From contig NZ_PTXL01000006.1 of assembly GCF_004343775.1 (NCBI RefSeq), forward strand, positions 496,001 to 560,000: 64,000 bases of DNA, read 5' to 3'. Every line of letters starts with the position of its first letter. The stretch's first letter is position 1. The DNA comes from Burkholderia sp. SRS-46 (GTDB lineage Bacteria > Pseudomonadota > Gammaproteobacteria > Burkholderiales > Burkholderiaceae). This document shows positions 7,849 to 17,680 of this stretch, piece after piece. The notes under the pieces are model-generated. The model was not told the origin of the DNA. It did not search any database and saw only the letters and a program-made list of their open reading frames with translations. A program made the position numbers and the translations under genes.

Positions 7849-8613
7849 TCAGCCGGCCAGTTCCTGGTGCAGCGCGCGGAATTCCTGCGCGAGCTTGTGG
7901 CCGGGCTCGAGATGAATGACGGGGGTCGCCTGCTGGTGCGATTCGCGGATCTTCACCGACGACGACAGCCGCGACGCCAGCACCGGCAGCCCTTCGCCGA
8001 CCAGTTCGTCGACGAGCCGCTGCGGCAGGCTCGCGCGCGGCTGGAACTGGTTGATCACGATCCCTTCCACCTCGAGCGCCGCGTTGTGATCCTGCTGGAT
8101 CTCCTTCACGTTCTCGAGCAGCGTATACAGCGCGCGGCGCGAGAAGTCGTCGCAGTCGAACGGGATCAGGCAGCGCTCGACCGCGATCAGCGCGGAGCGC
8201 GTATAGAAGTTCAGCGCGGGCGGCGTGTCGATGTACACCGCGTCGTACGTGTCGAGCTCGTTCAGCGCGTCGCGCAGCTTGTAGATCTTGTAGCGGGACT
8301 CGAGCTTGCCGTGCAGCGCGTCGAGATCGGGATGCGCGGGCATCACGTCGAGGTTCTCGAACGGGGTCGAATGGATGAACGATGCGACGTCGACCGGCCG
8401 GAAGTTGAACGTCAGCGCGGTCTCGAAGAAGTCGGCGACGGTCGGGGCCGTGTCCGCGGCGCGCTCGCCGAGCAGGTACTGGGTCGAGTTCGCCTGCGCG
8501 TCGAGGTCGATGACGAGCGTGCGCAGCCCTTCGCTCGCACTGATCGCCGCAAGATTACAGACGATCGTCGACTTGCCTACGCCACCCTTCTGGTTGAACA
8601 CGACACGCCGCAT
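7849..8613 (-). CDS. ParA-family ATPase without a neighbouring ParB
   Basis: A 254-residue MinD/ParA-type ATPase. The deviant Walker A motif KGGVGKST is at residues 9-16, followed by VIDLDAQANS and IDTPPALN (switch regions). It has no N-terminal helix-turn-helix extension. There is no parB or parS-like cluster beside it, so it is not the chromosome-partition ParA. Such orphan ParAs position plasmids, granules or protein assemblies. A GGAGG-like site (GAGGGGGG) precedes the ATG. It lies 155 bases after narK and before the phasin region. Confidence 0.88.
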   Translation of the reverse strand: MRRVVFNQKGGVGKSTIVCNLAAISASEGLRTLVIDLDAQANSTQYLLGERAADTAPTVADFFETALTFNFRPVDVASFIHSTPFENLDVMPAHPDLDALHGKLESRYKIYKLRDALNELDTYDAVYIDTPPALNFYTRSALIAVERCLIPFDCDDFSRRALYTLLENVKEIQQDHNAALEVEGIVINQFQPRASLPQRLVDELVGEGLPVLASRLSSSVKIRESHQQATPVIHLEPGHKLAQEFRALHQELAG

Positions 8614-8768
8614 GGTCCCCCCTCGATCGAAGCGCCAAAACGTCAAGCATAGTCGAACAATAATGGCGGCCGCATGACGTCGCGCGACTTTCGCATCATT
8701 CGTGGCAAAACGCATCACGCCGGAAAAAAGTGCGCGATGCGGGCGAGACGCGCGCGCCGTGGCCGGCG

Positions 8769-10031
8769 TCACGCGATGATCGGCTTGCGGCGCACTTCCG
8801 ACAGGTAGATGAGGATCAGCGACACCCACACGATTCCGTACAGGAACATGAAGCAGGTGGTCCGCACCCGCAGCAGGTCGAGCAGCAGGCCGAACAGGAT
8901 CGGCAGCAGGAACCCGCCGAGGCCGCCCGCGAGCCCGACGATGCCGGTCACCACGCCCATGTTGTCGGGGAAATCGTCGGCGACGTACTTGAAGGTCGAC
9001 GCCATGCCGAACGCGAACACCGCGCCGAGCACGAATGCGAGCGCGACGAAGCCCGCGAGCGGCATCGCGAGATGCAGCGCCGCGGTGCCGTCGATCGTGT
9101 GGATCACGAAGTCGGTGGCCGGGTACGACAGCAGGAACAGGCAGATCCACGCGACCCACAGGCCCCACCAGGTGACCGCGTGCGCGCCGAAGCGGTCGGC
9201 GAGCGCGCCGCCCAGCGCGCGCAGCACCGAGCCCGGCAGCGAGAAGCCGGCCGCGAACGCCGACGCCGCGACGAGCGACATCCCGTATTCGGCCTTCAGG
9301 TACTGCGGAATCCACAGCGACAGCGCGGTGAAGCCGCCGAACGTGATCGAGTAGTACTGGCACATCCGCCACACGCGCGGGTCGCGCAGCACCTTGAACG
9401 CGTCGAGCCACGAGCCGCCCCGCTTGCCCGCGCCGGGATCGGGCGCCGACGCGAACCAGAAGATCACCGCCGTGACGAGCAGCGCGAGCGCGTACACACG
9501 CGGCACGAAGCGCCAGCCGTACGCGGCGAGCAGCAGCGGCGTGACGAACAGGTTGACCGCCGCGCCGCACGTGCCGGCGCCGAACACGCCCATCGCGAAG
9601 CCGCGCCGCTGCGGCGGGAAGAAGCGCGCGACGTACGGCGTGCCGACCGCGAACGACGCGCCGACGCAGCCGAGGAACAGGCCGATCACGAGGAACTGCC
9701 AGAGCGCGGTCGCATAGCTGACGATGTAGACCGGCACCGCGCAGACGGCGAGCAGGATCGTCATCACGATGCGCCCGCCGAAGCGGTCGGTCCAGGTGCC
9801 GAGCGGCAGGCGCATCAGCGCGCCGGTCAGCACCGGCGTCGACGTGAGCAGCCCGAATTCGGTGCCGGTCAGGCCGAGATCGGTGCGCAGCTGCACGCCG
9901 AGCACGCCGAACATCATCCAGACCACGAAGCACACCATGAACGCGAGCGTGCTCGCGGCCAGCACCGACCACGCACGAAGCGGCACGGCCTGCTCTTGCA
10001 CGAGCGGGCCGGTATCAGTTTGAGTCGCCAT
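8769..10031 (-). CDS. narK: Nitrate/nitrite transporter NarK
   Basis: A 420-residue major facilitator protein with about 12 membrane spans. Nitrate-porter features are visible: the RLPLGTWTDRFGGR loop between helices 2 and 3 and two glycine-rich nitrate signature stretches (GVFGAGTCGAAVNLF and GIVGLAGGLGGFLLP). It imports nitrate, exports nitrite, or both, at the inner membrane. It is the last gene of the nar operon, 15 bases after the parvulin gene. Confidence 0.94.
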   Translation of the reverse strand: MATQTDTGPLVQEQAVPLRAWSVLAASTLAFMVCFVVWMMFGVLGVQLRTDLGLTGTEFGLLTSTPVLTGALMRLPLGTWTDRFGGRIVMTILLAVCAVPVYIVSYATALWQFLVIGLFLGCVGASFAVGTPYVARFFPPQRRGFAMGVFGAGTCGAAVNLFVTPLLLAAYGWRFVPRVYALALLVTAVIFWFASAPDPGAGKRGGSWLDAFKVLRDPRVWRMCQYYSITFGGFTALSLWIPQYLKAEYGMSLVAASAFAAGFSLPGSVLRALGGALADRFGAHAVTWWGLWVAWICLFLLSYPATDFVIHTIDGTAALHLAMPLAGFVALAFVLGAVFAFGMASTFKYVADDFPDNMGVVTGIVGLAGGLGGFLLPILFGLLLDLLRVRTTCFMFLYGIVWVSLILIYLSEVRRKPIIA

Positions 10032-10046
10032 GCATCACACTCCGTT

Positions 10047-10832
10047 TCATTGGACCAGCGGGCCGTTCGCGCCCTCGAGCGCGACGCCCTCGATGCGCGC
10101 GCCGCCCGCGAGGATCGCGACGTACTGGCGCATCGCATTGCGCCGCACCCGCTGCGCGAGGAACGCGGCGATGCGTGCGCCAACTTCGTCGAACGGCACC
10201 GCGTCGCCCGGCACGCGGCGCTCGACGCGCACGACATGAAAGCCGAAGCGCGTGTTGACGAGGCGCGGCAGCACGCCGAGCGCGTCGGAATCGAACAGCG
10301 CCGTTTCGAATTCCGGCACCGTGTCGCCGCGCAGCAGCTGCCCGAGGCTGCCGCCGAGCGCCGCCGACGGACAGTTCGACGACGCGCGCGCGAGCGCTTC
10401 GAACGTGTCCGGCGCGGCGAGCACGCCGGCGAGCGCCGCTTCCGCGCGCTGGCGCAGCGGCGCGAGCGGCACGCGGTCGGTCACCGCGAACAGGATGTGG
10501 CTCGCGTAGACGATGTCGTTGCGCCGGAACCGCGCCGGATGCCGCGCGTAGTAGTGTTCGCAGTCCGCGCGGCTAGGCTCGGGCACATGCGTGAGCTCGC
10601 GTTCGAGCAGCGCGTCGAGCGCGGCATCGTCGAGCGGCGCGCCGTGCGCGACCAGCCCGAGCGCGACCGCGCGCTGGCGCAGCAGCTCGCGTACGGCGAG
10701 CGCTTGCCGCGCGGCGTCGCGCGGGTCCGCTGCGTCGTCGTGGTGCGCGCACTCGGCGACGATCGCGGCTTCATCGATCGCGACGCCGTTCACGCCGAGC
10801 GACGCCGGCACGCTTTCCGATCTGGCATTCAT
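10047..10832 (-). CDS. PpiC/parvulin-type peptidyl-prolyl isomerase (NifM-like) in the nar operon
   Basis: A 261-residue protein with a variable helical N-terminal part (about 1-105) and a parvulin domain (about 105-215: ASHILFAVTDR, GGSLGQLLRGDTVPEFE, TRFGFHVVRVERR). No signal peptide is seen, so it should act in the cytoplasm. NifM is the relative that helps fold nitrogenase iron protein. Placement between narI and narK, with only about 10 and 15 bases to its neighbours, suggests a maturation role for nitrate reductase, an inference from context. Confidence 0.85.
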   Translation of the reverse strand: MNARSESVPASLGVNGVAIDEAAIVAECAHHDDAADPRDAARQALAVRELLRQRAVALGLVAHGAPLDDAALDALLERELTHVPEPSRADCEHYYARHPARFRRNDIVYASHILFAVTDRVPLAPLRQRAEAALAGVLAAPDTFEALARASSNCPSAALGGSLGQLLRGDTVPEFETALFDSDALGVLPRLVNTRFGFHVVRVERRVPGDAVPFDEVGARIAAFLAQRVRRNAMRQYVAILAGGARIEGVALEGANGPLVQ

Positions 10833-10841
10833 ACGGCCTCC

Positions 10842-11525
10842 TCAGCGCTTGCGCACGAGCTGGTACGGCCGCAGCAGGTACGCGACCGACGCGATCCCGC
10901 TCCAGATATGGACCATCCGCGTGAACGGCGACACGAGGAAGATCGTGAAGCCGAGCAGGATGTGCAGCCGGTAAGTGAGCGGCACGCCGACCAGCAGGTT
11001 TGCGATGCCGGGCCGGAACGCGACGACGCCCTTCACGTAGTCGGTGAGCTGCTCGAACATAGCGCCGTCCATGTGCCGCGTCGACAGCACGACGGTGCCG
11101 AGCCCGAGCGCGAGCTGCACCCACAGCATCAGCACGATCAGGATGTCCGACTTGCGGCTGTTGTGCCGGATGCGCGGGTCGCCGAGCCGCCGCGCGATCA
11201 GGAGCGTCAGGCCGATGATCCCCGCGACGCCGGCCGCGCCGCCCGCGATCATCGCAACGAGCTGGTGCCCCGATGCCGACAGGAACGGCGACACGAGCCA
11301 GTGCGGCGCGAGAAAGCCCGCGAAGTGCCCGAGCACGACGACGAGCACACCCCAGTGGAACAGGTTGCTGCCGAGCCGCAGCGCGCCGTGCCGCAGCAGT
11401 TGCGACGAATCGCTCTTCCACGTGTACTGCTCGCGGTCGAAGCGGATCAGGCTGCCGACCAGCAGCACCGCGAGACAGAGGTACGGATAGAGTCCGAACA
11501 GGAATTGATGCAGGGTATCGTTCAT
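10842..11525 (-). CDS. narI: Respiratory nitrate reductase gamma subunit (cytochrome b)
   Basis: A 227-residue membrane protein with five predicted spans that carries two hemes b, oxidises quinol and passes electrons to NarH. Candidate heme ligands lie in the FHWGVLVVVLGHF helix and in the RLHILLGFTIFLV helix. The sequence begins MNDTLHQFLFGLYPY, typical for NarI. It follows narJ by about 40 bases. Confidence 0.96.
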   Translation of the reverse strand: MNDTLHQFLFGLYPYLCLAVLLVGSLIRFDREQYTWKSDSSQLLRHGALRLGSNLFHWGVLVVVLGHFAGFLAPHWLVSPFLSASGHQLVAMIAGGAAGVAGIIGLTLLIARRLGDPRIRHNSRKSDILIVLMLWVQLALGLGTVVLSTRHMDGAMFEQLTDYVKGVVAFRPGIANLLVGVPLTYRLHILLGFTIFLVSPFTRMVHIWSGIASVAYLLRPYQLVRKR

Positions 11526-11565
11526 GGCTGTTCCCGGTTGGGCCGCATGCGCCGCAGCACGCCAA

Positions 11566-12267
11566 TTACGCGCGGCGGGCGGGCCGTTGGTCGTAGAAGC
11601 GCACGGGTTCCTCGGCGGGCGCAGGTGTTGCAGCGCCGCCGAAGCGCACCGCCTCGTCCGCATACGCGGCGTCGAGCGCGCGATAGTCGGCGGTGCTCGG
11701 CCGCTCGGCGGCCGCGTCGTCGTCGGGTTCGGCGGGCGCATCGACCGGCTCGATGCCGGCCAGCGGCAGCAGCGCGCCGACCACGAAGCCGTAATGCGTG
11801 CCGCGCTTCGCAAGCTGCGCCGCGAGCGCGCGCAGGATCTCCCCCGTCTCGCCGAGCAGGCTGCGCGCGTCGGGCGCGGGCAACCGCGACAGGTACTCGA
11901 GAAACACCGGCAGGTGATCGGGCAGCTCGCCGGGCTTCAGGTAAAGGCCATGCCGCTCGTACATCTGCAGCAGGTCGACCATCGCCTGGCCGCGATCGCG
12001 CGATTCGCCATGCACGTGCTCGAACAGGTGCAGCGACGTCGCGCGGCCGCGGTCGAACAGCGCGACGTAGTTCTCCTGCAGCGTCAGCAGGTCGCGTTCG
12101 CGCAGGTACGCGACGAACCGCTCGAGCCCGGCGCGCGCGGTCTGCGGCACGTGCCGGGCGTCGCGCACGTGCGCGTCGATCGAGTCGAGCACATCGAGCA
12201 GCGCGTCGTCCGGATAGTCGAGCAGCGCGGCGAGCGCCGCGTAGGTCGGATCGGGTGTCGTGCTCAT
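11566..12267 (-). CDS. narJ: Nitrate reductase assembly chaperone NarJ
   Basis: A 233-residue TorD/NarJ-type chaperone that binds NarG and assists molybdenum cofactor insertion before membrane anchoring. The conserved core is present (LTLQENYVALFDRGRATSLH, HVHGESRDRGQAMVDL, YLSRLP), followed by an acidic Pro/Ala-rich tail. Its ATG overlaps the narH stop (ATGA), which implies coupled translation. Confidence 0.95.
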   Translation of the reverse strand: MSTTPDPTYAALAALLDYPDDALLDVLDSIDAHVRDARHVPQTARAGLERFVAYLRERDLLTLQENYVALFDRGRATSLHLFEHVHGESRDRGQAMVDLLQMYERHGLYLKPGELPDHLPVFLEYLSRLPAPDARSLLGETGEILRALAAQLAKRGTHYGFVVGALLPLAGIEPVDAPAEPDDDAAAERPSTADYRALDAAYADEAVRFGGAATPAPAEEPVRFYDQRPARRA

Positions 12268-13793
12268 CAGGATGCCTCCCGGATCGGAATCGTCTTCGCG
12301 CCCTTCCTCGGGCTGAACAGGCTCGCTTCCGAACGGCCGTCCGAGCAGCCGTTGCCGAACGAGAAGCCGCACGACGCGCGCAGGTCGTACGCGTCTTCCG
12401 CGTATTCGCGGTGCGTGCTCGGGATCACGAAGCGATCCTCGTAGTTCGCGATCGCGAGATAGCGGACCATCTCGTCGACCTGCTCGCGCGACAGGCCGAC
12501 CTGGTCCAGCACGCCGGTGGCTTCGACGCCGTCGACGTGGCGCGCGCGCATGAAGCCGCGCATCGCGAGCAGCCGTTCGAGCGCCCGCTTCACCGGCGCC
12601 TCGTCGCCCGCGGTCAGCAAGTTTGCGAGGTAGCGCAGCGGGATCCGCAGCGATTCGACGTCCGGCAGCCAGCCGTTCATGCCGAGCGCGCCGCTGTTCG
12701 CGGCGGCGTTGATCGGCGACAGCGGCGGCACGTACCACACCATCGGCAGCGTCCGGTATTCCGGATGCAGCGGGAACGCGATCTTCCAGTCGATCGCCAT
12801 CTTGTAGGCCGGCGAGCGCCGCGCGGCGTCGAGCCACGCGGCCGGCACGCCGTCGCGTTCCGCCTGCGCGATCACCTCGGGGTCGTGCGGGTCGAGGAAC
12901 AGCGACAGCTGCGATTCGTACAGGTCGGTTTCCTGCTCGACGCCCGCGGCCTCGCCGATGCGATCCGCGTCGTACAGCAGCACGCCGAGATAGCGGATCC
13001 GCCCGACGCAGGTTTCCGAGCACACGGTCGGCTGGCCGGCCTCGATGCGCGGATAGCAGAAGATGCACTTCTCCGCCTTGCCGCTCTGCCAGTTGTAGTA
13101 GATCTTCTTGTACGGGCATCCGGACACGCACATGCGCCAGCCGCGGCACTTGTCCTGGTCGACCAGCACGATGCCGTCCTCCTCGCGCTTGTAGATCGAG
13201 CCGGACGGGCACGCCGCGACGCACGCCGGATTCAGGCAGTGCTCGCACAGGCGCGGCAGGTACATCATGAAGGTGTTCTCGAACTGCCCGTAGATCTCCT
13301 TCTGCACGTTCTCGAAGTTGACGTCCTTCGCGCGCTTCTCGAACTCGCCGCCGAGGATCTCTTCCCAGTTCGGGCCCCACTCGATCTTCTCGAGCCGCTG
13401 GCCGCTCACCAGCGAACGCGGCCGCGCGACCGGCATCGCGCGCGCGTCGCCGGCCTGCTGCAGGTGTCCGTAGTCGAACGTGAACGGCTCGTAGTAGTCG
13501 TCGATCTCCGGCAGGTGCGGGTTCGCGAAGAGCTGCGCGAGCAGCCGCCACTTGCTGCCCAGGCGCGGCTCGATCCCGCCGTCCGCGCGACGCTGCCAGC
13601 CGCCGCGCCAGCGTTCCTGGTTCTCCCAGTCCTTCGGATAGCCGATGCCCGGCTTCGTCTCGACGTTGTTGAACCACGCGTATTCCATCCCGTCGCGGCT
13701 CGTCCATACGTTCTTGCAGGTGACCGAGCAGGTATGGCAGCCGATGCACTTGTCGAGGTTCAGCACCATCGCGATCTGTGCGCGTACCTTCAT
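12267..13793 (-). CDS. narH: Respiratory nitrate reductase beta subunit (iron-sulfur)
   Basis: A 508-residue ferredoxin-like subunit carrying four iron-sulfur centres. Cys clusters are visible: CIGCHTCSVTCK near residue 16, CEHCLNPACVAACPSG around 180, CRGWRMCVSGCPYKK just after (Trp in place of one Cys, giving a [3Fe-4S] centre) and CIFCYPRIEAGQPTVCSETC. It relays electrons from NarI to NarG on the cytoplasmic face. The start overlaps the narG stop and the stop overlaps the narJ start. Confidence 0.97.
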   Translation of the reverse strand: MKVRAQIAMVLNLDKCIGCHTCSVTCKNVWTSRDGMEYAWFNNVETKPGIGYPKDWENQERWRGGWQRRADGGIEPRLGSKWRLLAQLFANPHLPEIDDYYEPFTFDYGHLQQAGDARAMPVARPRSLVSGQRLEKIEWGPNWEEILGGEFEKRAKDVNFENVQKEIYGQFENTFMMYLPRLCEHCLNPACVAACPSGSIYKREEDGIVLVDQDKCRGWRMCVSGCPYKKIYYNWQSGKAEKCIFCYPRIEAGQPTVCSETCVGRIRYLGVLLYDADRIGEAAGVEQETDLYESQLSLFLDPHDPEVIAQAERDGVPAAWLDAARRSPAYKMAIDWKIAFPLHPEYRTLPMVWYVPPLSPINAAANSGALGMNGWLPDVESLRIPLRYLANLLTAGDEAPVKRALERLLAMRGFMRARHVDGVEATGVLDQVGLSREQVDEMVRYLAIANYEDRFVIPSTHREYAEDAYDLRASCGFSFGNGCSDGRSEASLFSPRKGAKTIPIREAS

Positions 13794-16700
13794 GACGTTT
13801 CTCCGTCGCGGACGGGTTGAGTAGCGGCCCCGGCATCCTCGCCGTCGAGCCAGTCGATCCGGTTCATCTTGCGCACGACCAGGAACTCGTCGCGATTCGA
13901 GCCGACCGTCCCGTAGTAGTTGAAGCCGTACGACAGCTGCGCATAGCCGCCGATCATGTGCGTCGGCTTCAGCGCGATGCGCGTCACCGAGTTGTGGATG
14001 CCGCCGCGCGTGCCGGTGATTTCGGAGCCCGGCGTGTTCACGATCTTCTCCTGCGCGTGGTACATCATCACCATCCCGGCCGGAATCCGCTGGCTCACGA
14101 CCGCCCGCGCGCACAGCGCGCCGTTCGAGTTGAAGCATTCGATCCAGTCGTTGTCGGCGACGCCGATCGCCTTCGCGTCGTCCTCCGACATCCACACGAT
14201 CGGCCCGCCGCGCGACAGCGTCAGCATCAGCAGGTTGTCCGTGTAGGTGCTGTGGATCCCCCACTTCTGGTGCGGCGTGAGGAAGTTCAGTACGCGCTCC
14301 GGGTTGCCGTTCGGGCGCGAGCCGAGCATGTGCGCGTAGCTGCCCGTGTCGATCGGCGGCTTGTACACGCACAGCGCCTCGCCGAACGCGCGCATCCACG
14401 GATGATCCTGGTACAGCTGCTGGCGGCCCGTCAGCGTGCGCCACGGCACGAGTTCGTGCACGTTCACGTAGCCCGCGTTGTACGACACGTGTTCCGATTC
14501 GATCCCGCTCCAGGTCGGCGACGAGATGATCTTGCGCGGCTGCGCCTGGATATCGCGGAAGCGGATCTTCTCGTCCGCGCGCGCGGCGGCCAGGTGCGTG
14601 TGGTCGATGCCGGTGATGCCCGACAGCGCGCGCCACGCCTTCACCGCCACTGCGCCGTTGGTTTCCGGCGCGAGCGACAGGATCACCTCGGCCGCGTCGA
14701 GCGCGGTGTCGATGCGCGGCCGGCCCTGCGTCGCGCCCGCCTCGCTCACGCGGTAGTTCAGCTCGCCGAGCAGCTTCACTTCGTCCTTCGTATCCCAGCC
14801 GATCCCCTTGCCGCTGTTGCCGAGCGTGTCCATCAGCGGCCCGAGCGACGTGAAGCGGCGGTACGTGTTCGGATAGTCGCGCTCGACCACCGTCACCCCC
14901 GGCATCGTGCGGCCCGGCACCGGCTCGCACTCGCCGCGCTTCCAGTCGCGCACGTCGAACGGCTGCGCGAGTTCGGCCGGCGTGTCGTGCGCGATCGGCG
15001 CGAGCACCACGTCGCGCTCGACGCCGAGCTGGCCGTCGCACAATTCGGAGAAGCGCTTCGCGATGCCCTTGAAGATTTCCCAGTCGCTCTTCGACTGCCA
15101 CGCCGGATCGACCGCCGCCGACAGCGGATGGATGAACGGGTGCATGTCGGACGTGTTCATGTCGTCCTTCTCGTACCAGGTCGCGGTCGGCAGCACGACG
15201 TCCGAGTACATGCAGGTCGTCGACATCCGGAAGTCGAGCGTGACGAGCAGGTCGAGCTTGCCGCGCGGCGCGTCGTCGCGCCACGTCACCTCTTCCGGGC
15301 GCGGCCCGCCGGTTGCGCCGAGATCCTCGCCCTGCACGCCGTGGGTCGTGCCGAGCAGGTGCTTCAGGAAGTATTCGTGGCCCTTGCCGGACGAGCCCAG
15401 CAGGTTCGAGCGCCATACGAACAGGTTGCGCGGGAAGTTCTCCGGCGCGTCGGGGTCCTCGCACGCCAGCTTCAGCGTGCCGGCCTTGAACTGCTGCGCG
15501 AGCGCCGCGCCCGCGTGCGCCGGATCGGCGAGCTGCGCGCCGACCTGCAGCGGATTGCGGCCGAGCTGCGGCGCCGACGGCAGCCAGCCCATCCGTTCCG
15601 CGCGCACGTTGTAGTCGATCGGCGCGCCGTGGAACTGCGTCTGGTCCGCGAGCGGCGACAGCAGCGCGCTCGGGTCCATCGTGTCGTAGCGCCACTGGTC
15701 GGTGTGCGCGTAGAAGAACGACGTCGCGTTCATCTGCCGCGGCGGGCGGTTCCAGTCGAGCGCGAACGCGAGCGCGGTCCAGCCCGTCTGCGGCCGCAGC
15801 TTCTCCTGCCCGACGTAATGCGACCAGCCGCCGCCCGGCTTGCCGATGCAGCCGCACATGATCAGCATGTTGATGATCGCGCGGTACGACATGTCCATGT
15901 GGAACCAGTGGTTGATCCCCGCGCCGATGATCACCATCGACTTGCCCTGCGTCTTGTGCGCGTTCTCCGCGAACTGCCGCGCGACCGAGATCACGTCGGC
16001 ACGCTTCACGCCGGTGATCGCTTCCTGCCACGCGGGCGTGTACGGCAGGTCGTCGTCGTAGCTCGCGGCCACGTCGCGTCCGCCCAGGCCCTGGTCGAGC
16101 CCGTAGTTCGCGACGAACAGGTCGTAGACGGTCGCCACCACCATCTCGCCGTCGCGCGTCGCGACGCGGCGCACGCCGATCCGGCGCGACAGCGTCGACT
16201 GGTGCGGCGTGTGATTGAAGTGCGCATGCGGCTGGTTGCCGAAATACGGGAACAGCACGTCGACGACGTCGTCGTGCGCGTGCGTGCACGACAGCCGCGG
16301 CGCGAGCGCCGCGCCCGCCGACGTCTCGCCGCGCAGGTTCCACTTGCCCTGGTCGCCTTCGTTCCGCTGCCCCCAGCGAAAGCCCACCGAGCCGACCGGC
16401 ACGACGAATTCGCCGCTCGCGTCGTCGATCATCACGCTCTTCCATTCCGGCAGCGCGCCCTCGCCGAGCGCATCGTCGAAGTCGGACGCGCGCACGAGCC
16501 GCTCCGGCACGTAGCCGTCGCCGTGCGGCACGAGCCGCACGAGGCACGGCATGTCCGTGTAGCGCTTGCAGTAGTCGGCGAAGTAGTCGCTCTTCCCGGC
16601 GATATGGAATTCCTTCAGGATCACGTGCCCCATCGCGAGCGCGAGCGCCGCGTCGGTGCCCTGCTTCGGATGCAGCCAGAGGTCGCCGAACTTCGCGCCT

Positions 16701-17557
16701 TCCGAGTAGTCGGGGAACACCGACACGACCTTGGTGCCGCGATAGCGCGCCTCGACGAGAAAGTGCGCGTCCGGCGTGCGCGTCTGCGGGACGTTGGAGC
16801 CCCACATCATGATGAACGTCGAGTTGTACCAGTCCGCCGATTCGGGCACGTCGGTCTGCTCGCCCCAGGTCTGCGGCGACGCGGGCGGCAGGTCGCAATA
16901 CCAGTCGTAGAAGCTCAGGCACACGCCGCCGATCAGCGACAGGTAGCGGGAACCTGCCGCATACGACACCATCGACATCGCCGGGATCGGCGAGAAGCCG
17001 ACGACGCGGTCGGGGCCGTGGCGCTTCACCGTGTGGACGTTGGCCGCGGCGACGATCTCGTTGACCTCGTCCCAGCTCGCGCGCACGAAGCCGCCGAGCC
17101 CGCGCCGGCTCTGGTACGCGCGCCGCGCGTCAGCGTCGTCGACGATCGCGCGCCACGCGTCGACGGGGCCAAGCGTCTTGCGATGCGCGCGCCACTGCTT
17201 CACGAGCGCGCTGCGCACCATCGGATACTTGAGCCGGTTCGCGCTGTACAGGTACCACGAATACGATGCGCCGCGCGAGCAGCCGCGCGGCTCGTGGTTC
17301 GGCATGTCGGCGCGCGTGCGCGGGTAGTCGGTCTGCTGGGTTTCCCACGTGACGATGCCGCCCTTCACGTACACCTTCCACGAGCACGAGCCGGTGCAGT
17401 TCACGCCATGCGTCGAGCGGACGATCTTGTCGTGCTGCCAGCGCTTGCGATAGCCGTCCTCCCATGTCCGGTCCTCGTCGGTAACGGCGCCATGTCCGTC
17501 GGAGAACTGCGTTCTGGTCGTCGTGAAGTAGCGCAACCGGTCCAGGAAATGGCTCAT
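13790..17557 (-). CDS. narG: Respiratory nitrate reductase alpha subunit (molybdenum, catalytic)
   Basis: A 1255-residue bis-MGD molybdoenzyme that reduces nitrate to nitrite in the cytoplasm. The N-terminal HGVNCTGSCSWKVYVKGG segment (from about residue 49) gives the His/Cys ligands of the FS0 [4Fe-4S] centre. The YNSTFIMMWGSNVPQTRTPD segment is a typical NarG molybdopterin region. Full length for the family. It is the first gene of narGHJI-ppiC-narK. The start MSHFLDRLRYF matches NarG; the ribosome site is weak. FNR-like boxes lie upstream. Confidence 0.97.
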   Translation of the reverse strand: MSHFLDRLRYFTTTRTQFSDGHGAVTDEDRTWEDGYRKRWQHDKIVRSTHGVNCTGSCSWKVYVKGGIVTWETQQTDYPRTRADMPNHEPRGCSRGASYSWYLYSANRLKYPMVRSALVKQWRAHRKTLGPVDAWRAIVDDADARRAYQSRRGLGGFVRASWDEVNEIVAAANVHTVKRHGPDRVVGFSPIPAMSMVSYAAGSRYLSLIGGVCLSFYDWYCDLPPASPQTWGEQTDVPESADWYNSTFIMMWGSNVPQTRTPDAHFLVEARYRGTKVVSVFPDYSEGAKFGDLWLHPKQGTDAALALAMGHVILKEFHIAGKSDYFADYCKRYTDMPCLVRLVPHGDGYVPERLVRASDFDDALGEGALPEWKSVMIDDASGEFVVPVGSVGFRWGQRNEGDQGKWNLRGETSAGAALAPRLSCTHAHDDVVDVLFPYFGNQPHAHFNHTPHQSTLSRRIGVRRVATRDGEMVVATVYDLFVANYGLDQGLGGRDVAASYDDDLPYTPAWQEAITGVKRADVISVARQFAENAHKTQGKSMVIIGAGINHWFHMDMSYRAIINMLIMCGCIGKPGGGWSHYVGQEKLRPQTGWTALAFALDWNRPPRQMNATSFFYAHTDQWRYDTMDPSALLSPLADQTQFHGAPIDYNVRAERMGWLPSAPQLGRNPLQVGAQLADPAHAGAALAQQFKAGTLKLACEDPDAPENFPRNLFVWRSNLLGSSGKGHEYFLKHLLGTTHGVQGEDLGATGGPRPEEVTWRDDAPRGKLDLLVTLDFRMSTTCMYSDVVLPTATWYEKDDMNTSDMHPFIHPLSAAVDPAWQSKSDWEIFKGIAKRFSELCDGQLGVERDVVLAPIAHDTPAELAQPFDVRDWKRGECEPVPGRTMPGVTVVERDYPNTYRRFTSLGPLMDTLGNSGKGIGWDTKDEVKLLGELNYRVSEAGATQGRPRIDTALDAAEVILSLAPETNGAVAVKAWRALSGITGIDHTHLAAARADEKIRFRDIQAQPRKIISSPTWSGIESEHVSYNAGYVNVHELVPWRTLTGRQQLYQDHPWMRAFGEALCVYKPPIDTGSYAHMLGSRPNGNPERVLNFLTPHQKWGIHSTYTDNLLMLTLSRGGPIVWMSEDDAKAIGVADNDWIECFNSNGALCARAVVSQRIPAGMVMMYHAQEKIVNTPGSEITGTRGGIHNSVTRIALKPTHMIGGYAQLSYGFNYYGTVGSNRDEFLVVRKMNRIDWLDGEDAGAATQPVRDGETS

Positions 17558-17680
17558 GTGGGGGCTCTCGTTTCCGGTCTGTCGGCCGACCCCGGTGATG
17601 CAAGGAGGTCGAACCGTCGTTGTCTAGGGCGAATGCGTTCCGCATCGGAAATGGCGGGCATTTCGATGTCGTTGATTGAT

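Noticed and set aside
8730..13820. A 1696-codon plus-strand open frame opposite narK, narI, narJ and narH
   Set aside because: It is rich in Arg, His and Glu with no domain pattern, and lies exactly antisense to well-identified nar genes. It is a GC-rich shadow frame.
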